A stretch of 64,000 nucleotides of DNA, taken from positions 14,661,773 to 14,725,772 of the forward strand of contig CM034603.1 of NCBI GenBank assembly GCA_020091685.1, given 5' to 3'. The stretch comes from Lutjanus erythropterus (Eukaryota; Chordata; Actinopteri; Lutjaniformes; Lutjanidae). The notes under the pieces were generated by a model. It searched no databases, was not told the DNA's origin, and worked only from the letters and a program-made list of their open reading frames with translations. The stretch's first letter is position 1. Each line of letters begins with the position of its first letter. This document shows positions 24,302 to 36,776 of this stretch, one piece after another. Both the position numbers and the translations under genes were made by a program.

Positions 24302-24868
24302 AATTAATCAAAATATACATTAAAAGAAGATAATAAAAATCGAAAACAGCCTACATTTGCATTTAAATTATGCATTAATGATTTAAATAGTTTCCAATTA
24401 ATAACTAATCTTTTATCCTGTCCTTAAATGATGACGGAAAAATTGAATTTCAAAATGGAACTGGAAAACAAATTTGATCTTACAATTAAATTGTTTTCTG
24501 TGTTTAATAGTTTCCATTTCTTTCATTTAAAGATGTGCCACCTGAAAATTAATTATTTTAATTAATTCCAACCCAAAGAGTGGCGGTAGGTTCTCTGATT
24601 GACCAGCTGTTATGTTGGTGTGAAGAATTTAATGATTGAATGATTTTGCTATATATTCTTTTTAAGTTTTTGATGAATAATTTAAAAGCAAATATAATTA
24701 ATCAGTTCAGATTGCTTTTTAATCATTTGAGTTTAATTGAAAACACGCTGAAAAAATAATTATTTTGTTGCCACACCCCAGTTTATATATGCATTTGTTA
24801 TGTTGTAGCTCTTTGAAATTAACATTTTTGTAATATAAGTTTTTTCTAATGACAGTAAACACTTGGTC

Positions 24869-25326
24869 TTAAAGGGACAGTTCATCCAGGAATCAAAAAT
24901 ACGTATCTCTCCTCTTACATATAGTGCTATTTCCATCTATACTGTTTTGGTGTGAGTCACCTCATTGTGGAGATGTGGGTCATAGAGGTGTCTTCATTCT
25001 GTTGAATATAATGGAAGTAGAGAGCACTCTCCTTGTTGAGCACAAAGAACCAAAAAATACATTTGAAGAACTCTAACGAAATGTCTCTTTACAGAAATCA
25101 CGACTAACTTGCTTAAGATAATCCACAGACCTTATTACGAGCAGTTTCAAGTAGGAACTACTTATTTGCTGTTGTGTTTTTTCTTTCGAGAGAAGTCAGA
25201 CGTCTTGGCTCTTTTCTCTGAAACTCGGCAAAAAACACCAAAACAATCTAGGTAAATGAATAACACTACACATAGGAGGAAAAATATGTCCTGTATTTTT
25301 GATTTTGGTGTGAACTGTCCCTTTAA
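24869..25326. mobile_element. TTAAAGGGACAGTTCA-family inverted-repeat element (458 bp)
   Basis: Perfect 16-bp terminal inverted repeats: TTAAAGGGACAGTTCA at 24869-24884 and its exact complement at 25311-25326. The similarity continues inward ('aatcaaaaata' against 'tatttttgatt'). Interior blocks such as 'cacgactaacttgcttaaga', 'taatccacagacctt' and 'gaatataatggaagtagaga' recur in the copies at 49555-50418 and 63697-64000. It is non-coding. The superfamily is not certain. Confidence 0.9.
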
Positions 25327-25419
25327 CAACTTGCATAACAACACAGTGACACAAATACAGCGTGACCAGCAGCATCCTACTCTTGAGACCAGTAAACTTT
25401 ACCTTCTGTATTACTCTCT

Positions 25420-25650
25420 CCTTTAGCGGTGCTGCAACATTTTAATGCGCTCCACATCACCCCCAGAGCAATGTCACGGATCATTTCAACTGCAGCCCTC
25501 TCTGTCAACAGAGAGCCACAACAAGAGGCTGCTAAACCTTTTATTTTACAGCCATCCGTGCACCGTGTCGCCATTAACGCAGCCTATTATTTTGTTTAAT
25601 GTCACGCTCACCTCGCACAGGGGGGCGGTTTAGCCATGAGAGGCTGGATA
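25420..25650. promoter_or_regulatory. unique stretch, possible regulatory element
   Basis: A GC-richer, non-repeat stretch with 'gtcgccattaacgcagcc' and 'attttgtttaatgtcacgct'. It has no recognisable protein product: frames on both strands overlap and lack family features. The call is suggestion only. Confidence 0.2.
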
Positions 25651-25913
25651 AGCGCCTGTTCAGAGGTGACACCTGTTTCTGCTCACTTAGTGTTTTTTTT
25701 TTCCTCTCTCTTTGACGATCGTGTCGAGGATGGAGAGTTTACAGATGACACCATCCCGCTGGAATTTTGGGGAGGAAGCTGGAGAAGTTGCAAAAGCGGG
25801 GGAAGACATGGGACCATAAATCAAGATGGTAGACAAAGGAAACTAACTGAGGAAGTTTTAACCTCCTTCCCACTTGTTATACATCTGGAAAGAGTTTTTT
25901 TTTTCTTACAGTA

Positions 25914-25937
25914 TTAAGGAGGTTTTGACCTCCTTAA
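25914..25937. repeat. perfect stem-loop, 10-bp arms
   Basis: TTAAGGAGGT, a four-base loop TTTG, then ACCTCCTTAA, followed by an A run. There is no associated transcript evidence. Confidence 0.8.
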
Positions 25938-26749
25938 AAAAAACACAGACTCAAGAATCTCATGAATGCATGTTGTTGACATTTAGCATGTGGTGAACAT
26001 TTATTAGTGCTGTAAATGTGCAAAATTAGGACCCCTGCACCTTGTGTCACCCTGTAAATTCAAGAAAAAACAGCCATTGATAGTGACTTTTCTAAAATAG
26101 TATTATCTGTACAGGATGTGAGGAATGTGTTATTGTGTTTAGATGAGGTCCTGCTGTTATTGCAGCCTTTATCAGTATGTCTACAAAACAAATTGCTGCA
26201 CATTTATCAACTTTAAGTTACATTCCATCGGTTATTAACCTTCGCTTCTGAGAATTACTACCCGCAGATTTCTGGAAGTGTCACATTTAAAAAATTGTTC
26301 CTCTAGCAGCTATTTTGTGTTTTTATTTAATGTGTTTTAGCTGTTTCCCATGGTGAAACTAAGATCTCCAGGTGAACATTGTGCAACAAAGTTGTACATC
26401 TATAGAGAAAGCAGCTCTGTCTCCTAGAAATGACGTTTATATACAACTGATTTGCAACAGCAAATACTTTTTTCAGGGAAACATAATGCGAACTGAAATA
26501 TGTTACACTAACATAATGGGGAAATGCTCTTAATTAATCTACCTGACAAGTAGCAAAAATGTCACTGGCAAGGTATTTAATTAGTTTTCAGCCAAAATAG
26601 GCTCCTATTTCCTCCTTTTGGATTCAACACATTATATAAATGTATTGTTTTAAAGAAACTCAACTTTCAGCCAGCAGAATCTGTCATTGATTCCTGCAGC
26701 CCAAAGTGCTTCACACTGCAAAATTAGAAAAATAAATAAAAATTTTGCA

Positions 26750-27416
26750 ATAATAAAAATTGCAACTATAAAAATCAATAAATAAAAATCAGTAGAATAG
26801 CAATTAATTCATTGGCTTTATATTAATACATATTATTACAATCTTTCACGTAATAAACAATAACAACACAAAAGAGCATGCGAACAAGAGGGGCACTGGA
26901 ATAGTAAGAGAATTAATTCTTCTTTGGACCTGTGAGACAGGGGGCTCACAAAGTTGTGGAGCTCATAGCAGACTGAAACATGTGTTGCTGTCAGTCTACA
27001 GAAGTCTTCCCTGTCTCCCAGTAAGGCTGGAAGTCTTTCACAGTCACTTGCTTAGAGGAAACTGGGGAATATGTTTATTATTTTTGCAGAATATTGCCGT
27101 CTTACATTTTTGTATTGCTTACACTGAGTAAGGAAGTGCAGCTCTGTCTCCATTGTACCCTGGTCACAGTAGGAACACAACCTCTCCTGCCAGGTCTGTC
27201 TGCGTCGGCCCACCTCCACTGCCAGGTTGTATTCACTCTGTATTTAGTCAGTGTTTTTCCCAGGTTTTTGTCGGACATTGTGATCAAGAAGGTTGCCACA
27301 GTGTTCTCTCTGTTGAGGGTGAGATAGGTTCCCATTTTGTTTTTCCATTTATTTTTTGTGATTTTGTAAAGTTTGTCCAATAATCTGTGCAGTTTTGTTT
27401 CTTCGGAATTTCTCAA
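26750..27416 (-). pseudogene. LINE (non-LTR retrotransposon) 3' fragment with Cys-His knuckle
   Basis: On the - strand the frame 27416-27240 ends in ITMSDKNLGKTLTKYRV. After a frame shift it continues as EYNLAVEVGRRRQTWQERLC, then SYCDQGTMETELHFLTQC. The last block is the C-x2-C...H...C zinc-knuckle region found at the C-terminus of reverse transcriptases in several fish LINEs. Further decayed C-terminal and 3' sequence runs to about 26750. The endonuclease and most of the reverse transcriptase are absent, as expected of a 5'-truncated copy. Confidence 0.8.
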
Positions 27417-28447
27417 TTGATCTGTCTCCTCTTATTTCCTTTTTGTTTTTGATTTATTGCTGTTTGTTAAGGAAAACAAAAGTTTGTGACCCCCCTCCCC
27501 ATATTGTAAACTTGGTTGTGCTCACGACTTCAGACAAGCAGAACGCTGGCCAACACACTGAGCGACACTATAGGGAGAGGAATAGTAAAAATGTAACTAA
27601 ACTAAATGTAAGCTTGTCTAATGATGCTGCTGCATCTGTCTGTGGTGCATTGTTGTAATGGTCCATTTTATTTAACATTTAACATTTTGGAACCCACTGA
27701 TTATGACTGATCTTGAATGGAATCAGCTCATCACCCACACCGTGATTTCAGCCACCTACTGGCTCATATACAGATTGTGTGTCAGGTCTGTGTGCAGTGG
27801 AAAAGGGACTGCTGAGCAGTTTTCATTATCAGATTTATTAGATTTGTGTATTTTAGCGCACTTCATTGGAGGAGGTGTTTAAACTTGAGAAGAACTTTGG
27901 GGTAATGAACATTTTGAAAAGAAATTGTCAGGGTGGCCAAGTCCAAAATAATATATAACTGGGCACTATCTTCAACACATAAAAACTAAACTATGCCCAA
28001 AAGAAACCATACAGTACTAATAAACTCCTTGAATCAGCAAATAAAGACACAGACCTCCTTCAAGCACGTAGCATCAGCAGCGCAGAACGGGAAGAACAAC
28101 TTCCAGGAGCTCCAAATCCTACAAGCATTGACTGCGACAGGATTCTGTCCAACTTCCCTCTGTCAAATGCTCCATGAAATGACTCTAACACGCCCTGCTC
28201 TCCTCTGCTTAGCCCCACTTAGGCATGAAACCCCCTTCCTGGATTTCATGCCTCCCATATCCGGACACTGAGCCGTCTGATGCTGGCAGGTTCCCCAGTC
28301 GGCCTCAGAAGGCTGAGTGGTTCATCTCTGTGGTGTCCTGGAAGAATTCTGATCTGAGAGGGATGACATGAATGAGTCAGATAAATGCTGTCTGTCGTAG
28401 GACGGCCACAATTCTCAGACTACTTATGCACAGGTGTGGGGCTGCAC

Positions 28448-28676
28448 AATGGTCCAGTGTGCAAGATTGACAGGGTTTTATATGGAATATAAGTATGTTT
28501 TCATTAGTGTATAATCGCCCGAAAATATGACTTTTTTTGTTTTTGTTATTTTAGAATGAGCCCTTTATATGTACTGAGGGTGTGGGTCCTTTTCCATAGA
28601 GTCCAGCATGTTTCTACGGTAGCCCATAATGGAAAAATCAAACACTGGGTCTAGATTCGGCCTTTAGCATCTTTAC
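28448..28676 (+). repeat. dispersed fish repeat (GGTCCAGTGTG family), copy 2
   Basis: It begins 'aatggtccagtgtgcaag' and includes 'atgttttcattagtgtataa', 'gaatgagccctttatatg', 'gtgggtccttttcc', 'catgtttctacggtagccc' and 'tcaaacactgggtctaga', the same order as at 4201-4460. It is the better preserved of the two. Confidence 0.8.
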
Positions 28677-29929
28677 AGCTTTCACAGCCACCATACATTC
28701 TCAAATATGGTTGGGAGGGGAGGGTGAGATGAGGTGCTTGCAATCTGACACCGAACGCTGTTATCTAGAATTATTTCGTTTAAGTTTTCTCCATTTCTGA
28801 TGTGAGCAGGTCTTGTTATTTTGGGTGTTTTGCCAAAAAGCCAGCAGATTGTGGATGTTTTCAATGGTAAATATTCAGTGAAATCTTTCATGAAGTGAAT
28901 ATAGGTTATATCAATATTGTTTTGTCAATTATTAATGGCGAGTAGCAAAGCAGCCATGAAAGTGTTGCAGATCATTACTTTAAAAAAACACAGCTCATGT
29001 GGAAAGTGTGCTGCACACAAGCCAGAGGCTGGATGATCTCAAATTCATCTTACTTTTACACATCTAGGTAATGACGCTGTAGGCTGCTTTAGGCTTAATG
29101 GTTGGTGTCTTTTATTTTGTAGTTTGTGTGTTGAAGGGACGTGCCCTTGAAGGGGAACTTGTCATCATCCACCTGTTGTCCCAGTCATCCAGTCAAGACA
29201 CACATGTGGGGGGGTCACACTCTGAAGTGAATTATGAGTTTGACGTTGCTCCTTATCCTACATATGCAAGTGCTTGAAGTTTACTTTTGTTTACAATCCA
29301 CTAATTGACTGGAGGTCAAACTCACCACAGCTGCTGTTCTCTGCAAATGAGGAAACATTTACATTTATTTTTCAAGCCCACAGGAGATGAGTGTTTCAAT
29401 ATTCAAAAGTCAGATTTTGAGTTGAGTGTCACTGTAAGTTCACGTTTATTTGGTAAACTGAACTTAACCTTGAGATTTATTTGTCAAACCTACTGAGGTT
29501 GTAACTCTGTATTCCAGTTCAAATACGCAGCTATATGAACTGTTAAATGCAGCTCGTGTGTGTGCTGCACTACTTAAACTCGACATTTAATTATTCCTAA
29601 ATGCATCTTGTGTTACATTTTCTTGATACTGGTGTTGCTGGTTCAGGCTTTGTGAAATGGATGACACTGCAACTTTGCAATTACACCACCTGAATGATGA
29701 TTGCCTGGATCTGTCTCAATCATTTTAATCCCTGAGGACAGTAAAGGAAGAGTTATTTGTCTTGGTAGCAACAGTGCAGAGAAATTGTTGAGATGTTATA
29801 GCTTCTCAATACTTTGTGGTAGTACATTACAAGACATTCAACTTATTTGGCCTTTGTAGGAAAATTCTCTTTACACTTTATAGGAGCAATATGTAGTAAC
29901 TCCATGTGAGTCCACATAACAAGTTGGAG

Positions 29930-29982
29930 CCATAGACTGTATATTAAATAGGTTGAAATCCTATTTAATATACAGTCTATGG
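29930..29982. repeat. perfect 23-bp inverted repeat with 7-nt loop
   Basis: Left arm 29930-29952 starts CCATAGACTGTATATTAAAT. Right arm 29960-29982 is its exact complement, and the loop is TTGAAAT. The 'catagactgtata' core is common in fish repeats (a similar string occurs at about 46773). RNA from either strand would fold into a perfect hairpin. Confidence 0.9.
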
Positions 29983-30179
29983 TTGAAGCAAGTAATTTAT
30001 CCTTACCACCACCTCCCCAGACTCTGGGAAAACTCTGCAGGAGCACAAGACGTGCTGAACATGTTATATTGACAATAACAAGCAAAGAAGAGTCCTCCAC
30101 TGTAAACTGATCAGCTGTTTATAACTGTCAGTTGTCTGTTTATGTCTTATTGGCTCAAAAAATGCAGAAAGGTTAGGAA

Positions 30180-30300
30180 ATTACTTCAAATTGTACTCAG
30201 CACTCAAGTATGATTTTTAAAACTAAGTTAATTACATAGTGTAAAAAATGACTTAATTACGGTGATTTGAGTAGTTGTAATTAATTACTTCCACCCCTGG
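30180..30300 (-). repeat. decayed repeat of the 'gaggtgg..agtaa' type
   Basis: Read on the - strand, this begins 'ccaggggtggaagtaattaa' and continues through 'ctactcaaatcaccgtaatt', like the 12136-12385 and 53830-54243 families. Only part of an element remains. Confidence 0.55.
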
Positions 30301-31839
30301 AAAAGAAATGCTAGAAATTTAAGTTTAATTAACCCGAATGAACAAAACTTGTATATTTGTGTTACATTAGTGAGAAAAGATTTGTTGATTTCACTGTATT
30401 CTTGTACGTTTTTTTAAGCTAAGATTTGCAGTGAATGAGGTTTAGAGGTGGGAAATACAGAGAACTATCAAATCAATCAAATTAAAGATCTGTTCAATTA
30501 GCCTATTTCGTGCCTCTGATGTTATTTTAGTTACTGTTACCGTCTCTACCTTACAGCGCTTTCAGTTACAGGTTTGAGGAGCTTAAATGGAAGAAAACAA
30601 TCATCAGTAAACTCACTTTACAAAGTGTCCTTCATTTCCATGCTGAACACCTCTAGCTGATATTGAGGTTTGACTCCGGTTGCGCAGTTGATTGACAGCT
30701 CCATCTCTTGCTGCTCAGATGACCTCTTGGTCCATTGTGCCGCTGCTCCTGGAGGTTATACTGGATCTGACCTCTCCTGCTGTTTCTCGTCCTAATTTTC
30801 ACCATCCACTCAAGAAGCAGAAAAAATATGGCAAAAAATAAAGGAAATGACCTCAGGGTCCAGGCCGCAGCTTTATTAGACAGAGACAAGTATACAGTGT
30901 ACGGTGGGACCAGATGTTGTGTGATCATAGGGCAGAGGAGATAGGTGAACGAAGGGGAAAGTACCACCACCTGTGGAGGGAGGCACCGCTGTGGGTGACC
31001 ATCTGTTAGAGGCGCTGAAAGTAATGATCATATGCATATAAGCTTTCTGTGTGCGTGTGTGAGAGAAAGATTCATTGCCTTCCCTGGTTTATAGATTACA
31101 TCAAAGAGCTACTGGTAATAAACAGATAAAGCTCTTATTGTAAACAAATCCTATGAAAAGTTTGTCTCTCAATAGAGTGACTTTTCTTCTGTGTCTGTGG
31201 CCTCAGTGTGAAGCCAATTCACTTCTGCAGGAAATTAAATTCACAGGAACATTTTATGAAATAGTTACAAATTTTTTTTAAAGGCTGAGTAATTACTTTA
31301 AACGCCTGGGCATTGTCATTTTGGAAAACAGGAGGAAATAACCAATGCATTTGTTAAGGGACTGCTTTCAACAGAGAATTAATACACATTTAGTAATCCA
31401 ATGAATATTTAGAACAGCTGGATGGTCACGTTAATGAAGGAACATTTTAGGACTGCTGTGCCTCACTGGTGTGTTTTTCTTTGTGTGTTTTTACTTTTTG
31501 GACACAGGTGGGATCAATTCATTGTTGGTTTTGGTCTTAGGATTTGTTGACAAAGAAAAAAAAGAATATTTCCATCCTTCAATTTAAATATTTTAACTGT
31601 TCATATCACGTGTTGCATATTCTAATTATGAACTCGAAATTCCGATTTCCCCATACAAATGGAATGCACCATTTAGCTGATGCCAGCTCTGACCGCGGCC
31701 TCATTTGGATGAGAGAGCTAGAGATGTGCACTTGGTCTTCACTTGGTCTTGCCCTGCCTTCCTCTTGCCTCCGTCTTGATACACGCTGGTCATTACTTTA
31801 TCTTGGTCTAAATAATCTTGACTACAGTGCTTGTAAGCC

Positions 31840-31893
31840 CATGCGGGCTGGACACGCTCTGCTGCATGAAATAAATGACCTTACCTTACCTTA
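31840..31893 (+). repeat. LINE 3' tail
   Basis: 'gcccatgcgggctggacac' is followed by 'gaaataaatgaccttacctt' and a short (CCTTA)n tail. A 3' end with a polyadenylation-like AAATAAA and simple tandem tail is typical of non-LTR retrotransposons. The body upstream (31560-31840) gives only a decayed frame. Confidence 0.6.
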
Positions 31894-32439
31894 ATCATAG
31901 AACTGTGGATGAATTAATTCATATCTTGATATTTTTTCAGATTCTTAGCAAATTATGTGATTGTACTTCTTTTTGGTAGATTAACTATCCCTCCTGGAGG
32001 GGGGGCAAACGCAGAATGGTTTCATGTTTTATTAATATGTGAAACTTGTTTGTTCCCTCTTTTGAACAAGTCGTCGCTTGATCTTTAAGATTGTTTTTAT
32101 TTACTGTTTTTGAACAAATATGAACATGTGTTTAAATGACCTAAACAGACCTAACTTTCAGTAAATATCCTATATGTGCTGACAGTGTGTGGGAGTCTGT
32201 TTTTGATCACAGAGTGCATGCAAATGTGCTTAAAGGAAATGACTGAATATATTCAGATATTTCTCTCTGAGTGTCTGTGCATGTACTGCACGACTGTCCG
32301 TGACCACTAAAGTGCCTCTCTGAGTTTGCACAGATGCCATTATTTCCTCTCTTCCTCCCACCTGGTGATTTGAGCTGTTGATAAAAAAGGACTGCTTGAT
32401 GATTCATCTCTTTTCCTCCAACCTGCTTCTGTTCATCCC

Positions 32440-33000
32440 GGTCTTTATATCCAGGTGAGGAGCGACCAGACAGGGAATGTCTTTATCCTTTTTTTAAGTG
32501 TAATGTCAGAAGCCGCAGTGCGACACTCACTGTCAGCCTCCTCTTACACGTCCACATTCCTCTTTAGAGCCAGTTCATTCACCACAATAGACTTGTGGAT
32601 CAACCCCAAGCAGAGTGTGATTAATTCTTCGCCACCGGACGAGGTGTCATCCTCTCTCTTTGTCCCATCACTCATCTGATGCTCGTGGACGTTAATCACT
32701 TCGTACGCCTCCCCGTGACCTCACAGATGGTCCATTTTGGTTCAGGAGCCGCTCTGAAACCCAAGCAGAACCAGAGCGACCGGTTCGGCTTCCTTTGTAT
32801 CATTGACAATGAGATGTGTAGATGTTTCAGAGGGTGGACAGGGAGTGAGTTCTGCGATGGTGCCAGTAGGGATGAAGATTAATGACACCGCCAGGCCTGT
32901 GTCTCCTGTTTAATAATGCTTATTCATCACTGTCGCTGCATGCCGACAGCCCCGCACGCCACAAACACATAGACAAAAACCAGCTAAACACTCACGTAAT
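32440..33000. promoter_or_regulatory. unique stretch, possible regulatory element
   Basis: This is a comparatively GC-rich region with no repeat resemblance. It contains 'gtgattaattcttcg' and 'gacgttaatcacttcg' about 70 bp apart, and 'tgtttaataatgcttattc'. Frames of 67-74 codons overlap here but show no family features or splice logic. Confidence 0.2.
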
Positions 33001-34022
33001 TCCACACACACAAACTTCATAACCAGAATGAGAGATTATTCTTTCCACTTCATATTTGCCACCTACAGTTTTTTGTGTGTGTTTTGGAGTAACCGGACAT
33101 GTAAAGTCCCCAACTGTGTGCGCTCATGAAAGTGTTCCTTCTCATTGCAGTGATCTGGGTTGATGTAGATTTGCATACAATTCCACAAAACAAGCTTATC
33201 ACAGGGGCTTGAGGAGCACGTGTAAACATCTTTTATGTGATTTGAAAGCACCGTGCACAGCCATATGCCTCACAGAGGAGATGAAAGGAGGCTAGAAATG
33301 AAGAGAAAGAACCACATGAGGAAAAAATAAGGGACCTCTGGCCTTCTACTGCTGTGCGAATGAAAGCCATTTTGTCTTCAATGTTTCTGCTCTCCTCCTT
33401 TCCCTCTCACTGAGTGTGTTTGTGTGTGTGTATTGGCCTTTCTCTCTCTGCTTCCACTTTTCTTGCACGGGCATTTCTCTTCCTAATGGAAAATAAAGAC
33501 TGGAGAGTGCCCAAGATAGGGGCTCCAAATGAAAAACATGGAGTCAGTGACCTGAGGCCAGGGCCTGTCCATCTCGGCCCCAAAGCCTGAATCAGACCAG
33601 CTCTTCTCCTATCTGCTGCCACTGATGTCCATATGGTTCAGAATATAGATGTTAAAAAGATGTTGTGAAGAGGAGGGTGGAGGGTTTCAGGGCTTTTTTG
33701 TATTCTATATGCAAGACAAATGCAACCCATGCTTCAGTATCTGACAGGAAGTTTGCAGACACATCTTGCCTCTGCATCGCTTCAATCCTCCGTTGGGATT
33801 GGCTCTTGTCATGTTATCTCTCGGAAAAGTAGCTTTTATCAGTTTGCCTAAAGTTTTTGCCACTGTTGAGAGATAGGAGCTGAATAAAATTACTGCGGAG
33901 CCACTGAGATTTCAATCAATAAAAGTGCACATTGTTGTAAAAATGTTGTGCTGCAGAGTTGGCAGCAAGATCAATTTCTGGTAGCAAATCTGTACATGTA
34001 TCTTGAGTTGAAAGATGATACA

Positions 34023-34576
34023 CTTAAAGCTATAATGTTTTCATTTTAATTAATTTGCAAAACTCATTATTTGCAGACAAGAGGGCCATAAACCCATAGC
34101 TGCAATTAAACTTAAGAGGGGGTGAGGAGGTGATAAAAACCTGATTAACTGCCCTCTACAGTGCCCTTCCAGTGGACAAAACATGATAAATTGCCCTCTA
34201 AGGTGCCCTTCGAGTGGATGAAACCTGATAAATTGCCCTCTTGAGTGCACCTCAAGTGGACAAGAGCTAATAAATAACTCTCTGAGGTGCCCTTCCAGTA
34301 GACAAAACCTGATAATTTGCCCACTAGGGGCCCTTCCAGTGGAGAAAACATAGTGAAGCGTCATCTAGTGGCAAAGTGTCTGAGGCAACATGATGACCCA
34401 GCTCTCTGTGACCCAGCAATCAACCCGTCATGGGAGACTTTGGCTTTTTAAAGTCTGAAAATGAGGCCAAGAAGTCTAGTTTTCTCTCAGGTCATATGAG
34501 TTACATCCTGCTTAAGGGTTAAAATGGAGCTTTTGCCTAACAACGTAAAAAATAACCTGCCTACCCCAGCTTTAAG
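34023..34576. mobile_element. inverted-repeat element with CTTAAAGCT ends and internal minisatellite
   Basis: CTTAAAGCT at 34023-34031 and its exact complement AGCTTTAAG at 34568-34576. The right end, read on - ('cttaaagctggggtaggcag', then 'tttgcc', then 'aaaactagacttc'), matches a dispersed fish repeat family. The left part contains a 42-bp tandem repeat. Confidence 0.7.
34140..34348. repeat. minisatellite, 42-bp unit, five copies
   Basis: Units start at 34140, 34182, 34224, 34266 and 34308 (the last is 41 bp). Each reads roughly CCTGATAAATTGCCCTCT, then AGGTGCCCTTCCAGTGGAC, then AAAA. Because 42 is divisible by three, both strands keep open frames over it; the - strand gives a 14-residue repeat around 'PLEGHLRGQFIRF'. 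This is a by-product of the repeat, not a gene. Confidence 0.93.
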
Positions 34577-35499
34577 ACAGCTTTATACACATAAATCTTG
34601 ACCTGATCGGTATAAACTCACTGTTTCTTCATATTTTCTCTGCTATCTTCCTGAACATCTTTGTCCATCCAGCTTGCAATGATTTAGCAGACTGCCCCCC
34701 CGACGCGGCTAACTTTCCCACCGCGCCGTCATTGTCCAGATTTGGCCACCAGTCACAGCATGTAATGGCTGAGAGGGTTAGCCTGTGCTTAGCCCACACT
34801 TCAAGCTTATCTCGGACTGCAGGGACCAAATGAAACAAAAGGCTAAATAAGGGATTTAGCGCTTGCAAGACTGTGGCTAACGACTCTCCCACTAGCATAC
34901 ATATTTTTTACGTGTAGCTTTTTCAGTCGCATACTGTAGGCTATTCTTCAGCCACAGCAGAGTTGTCCTCGTGTGACTCCACAGTTGGAAATTGTCCCGA
35001 CATTTCAGTTCTGTTTGTAGCTTCAAGCAAAAACTGTCAGACTTCAGCCTTGCTTTTCCCCCCACTGGGGTTAGAGGTGGTCAGGCTTAAAATGTATGCA
35101 GTGGAGGAAGAAAGTTGGAAAAACATATACTGTCAGAAAAAAAAATTAAAAAATGGCTCACTGTCTCAAGTGAAAAGCATATAAAAACCATTATATGGGC
35201 TAGAACAAAACAAAATATGTCCAATACATATCAACTACTTTGCACCACCTCAACTTTGAGTATATAACTAAATGTTATGTTACAGAAATATAAGTCAAAA
35301 TATGAACTTGGTATATTTTGACAAATTAATCTGAACTCAAGATGCACTTACCATATTTTTTCTAGAGTTTACAACCTCATCTCTTGATCCTCATCAGCAG
35401 ATAAAAGTTTACTAAGTTGTCGAGGCACTGGCTCAGCTGTCATAAGGTCAGAAGCGGATTTAGTCAGTTTGTGGCTTGAGGAAAATGCAGGCATTGGAT

Positions 35500-35640
35500 G
35501 AATTAGGGAGTTTCACAGCCTCAAGAGAGAAGCTGTTCTTAAGTCTGTTGGTAGGTCAGCAAATACTTTTGTATCTCTTGCCAGATGGCAGCAGGGTGAA
35601 CAGGCTGTTGCTGGGGTAGGTATTGTCTTTAATATCCTCC
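35500..35640. repeat. LINE-derived-looking fragment
   Basis: 'cagcctcaagagagaagctg', 'ttcttaagtctgttggtagg', 'gtatctcttgccagatggca' and 'gcagcagggtgaacaggctg' appear in the order seen in a widespread fish non-LTR element fragment. No frame is intact. Confidence 0.55.
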
Positions 35641-35702
35641 CACTTCCTCCCTTTTCAGCACTGCTGGGGTACTTTCTCTTCATTTTTCAACAGTCTTTAC
35701 TA

Positions 35703-36776
35703 GGGATGCACCAATACCACTTTTTTCAGACTGAGTACAAGTACTTATATTTGGGTACATGCCGATACCGAGTACCGATACGACTACTTAATAATGCCAT
35801 TAAAGTTCTTACAATAACTTTAAAAACATGTTTTATTTTCATCAGATGCACACTTTCTAAATGTAACAAATCATCATTACTGTTTCCTGCTACAAGTGTA
35901 ACCATGGTTACTATACACATTACATTTTTTTGTTTGTTTTTTTGTAGTAATTTACTTTACTGATTTTGTGTTCCTTATTAAGCTGTGTAGTTTACTGTGT
36001 ACATGATGTATTTCAATATAATAATTTCACAACATTGTTATGGACTTGCAGAATTAAGTTTACTGTTACAAACGGTGTTTTATATGATAAATATTTCATT
36101 ATGATTACAGCACTTTAACTAGTATTTTAATTACACATTTACATATGTAGTTTTTAACTTCCCTCTTCATGTCCCTCTTGAGCTAATTAGTTCCTACCTG
36201 TCATTGTTTAGGGGGGGACAGGTATGAGTGTGGTGCCATGTGTGCAACAGTTTTGTTTTCCCTCCTGTGAACCCAGAGAGTGAAGATGCGTGTCCTGAGC
36301 TGTCAGGCCGTTTTGGTGAAGATCAAGTACACAAAGAGAAGTTGTAGCATTACGAAGAAAAGAGTGTTGCAGACTGGAGACAGCGGTGTTTTTTCTTTGT
36401 CTTCGGATTAATTATTGGAGACATCAACACACCCACCGGGACTTATTGGACAGCAGCTGGCTGCGGTCTGCAGGTGGACTCTGTGCGTTTACTTCAGTTT
36501 TACATGCAATTTTACGGACAGTTTCTAAAGTCTCTGCGGTCATTAGTGGATGATGTTGAGGACAGAGAGTCTCCCGCTGATAATGACGGTGTGTCCAAAG
36601 AAAGACGGTAAGCATCAGAAAACGTCTTGAACTCTGCGTCATGTTGGATCTTCTGTTTATTTGTGTCGAGCGTGACGTGGTACTGGGTTTGAGGTATCGG
36701 AGTAGTTTTATGAGTACGAGTACATGAGGACAGTATCGAACCGGATATCCGATGCTGGTATCACCACGTCCAGCCA
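35703..36776. mobile_element. long non-autonomous DNA-transposon-like repeat
   Basis: The left part begins 'agggatgcaccaatacca' and continues 'gagtacaagtact', 'gccgataccgagtaccgata'. The right part, read on -, contains 'gataccagcatcggatatcc', 'ggttcgatactg' and 'gtactcgtactc'. Such 'gatgc.ccgatac..gagtacc' ends mark a known class of fish hAT-type repeats. The - strand frame 36424-36777 has no recognisable domain. The ends are approximate and no target duplication was found. Confidence 0.65.

Noticed and set aside
26750-27416. 104-aa frame with many Lys and Thr considered as a host gene exon
   Set aside because: After a frame shift it continues into the Cys-His knuckle of LINE reverse transcriptases, so it is a retrotransposon remnant.
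34050-34364. Frame with 14-residue repeats considered as a repeat protein
   Set aside because: The repeat comes from a 42-bp minisatellite inside a transposon; the peptide ends in unrelated sequence and has no start or splice context.
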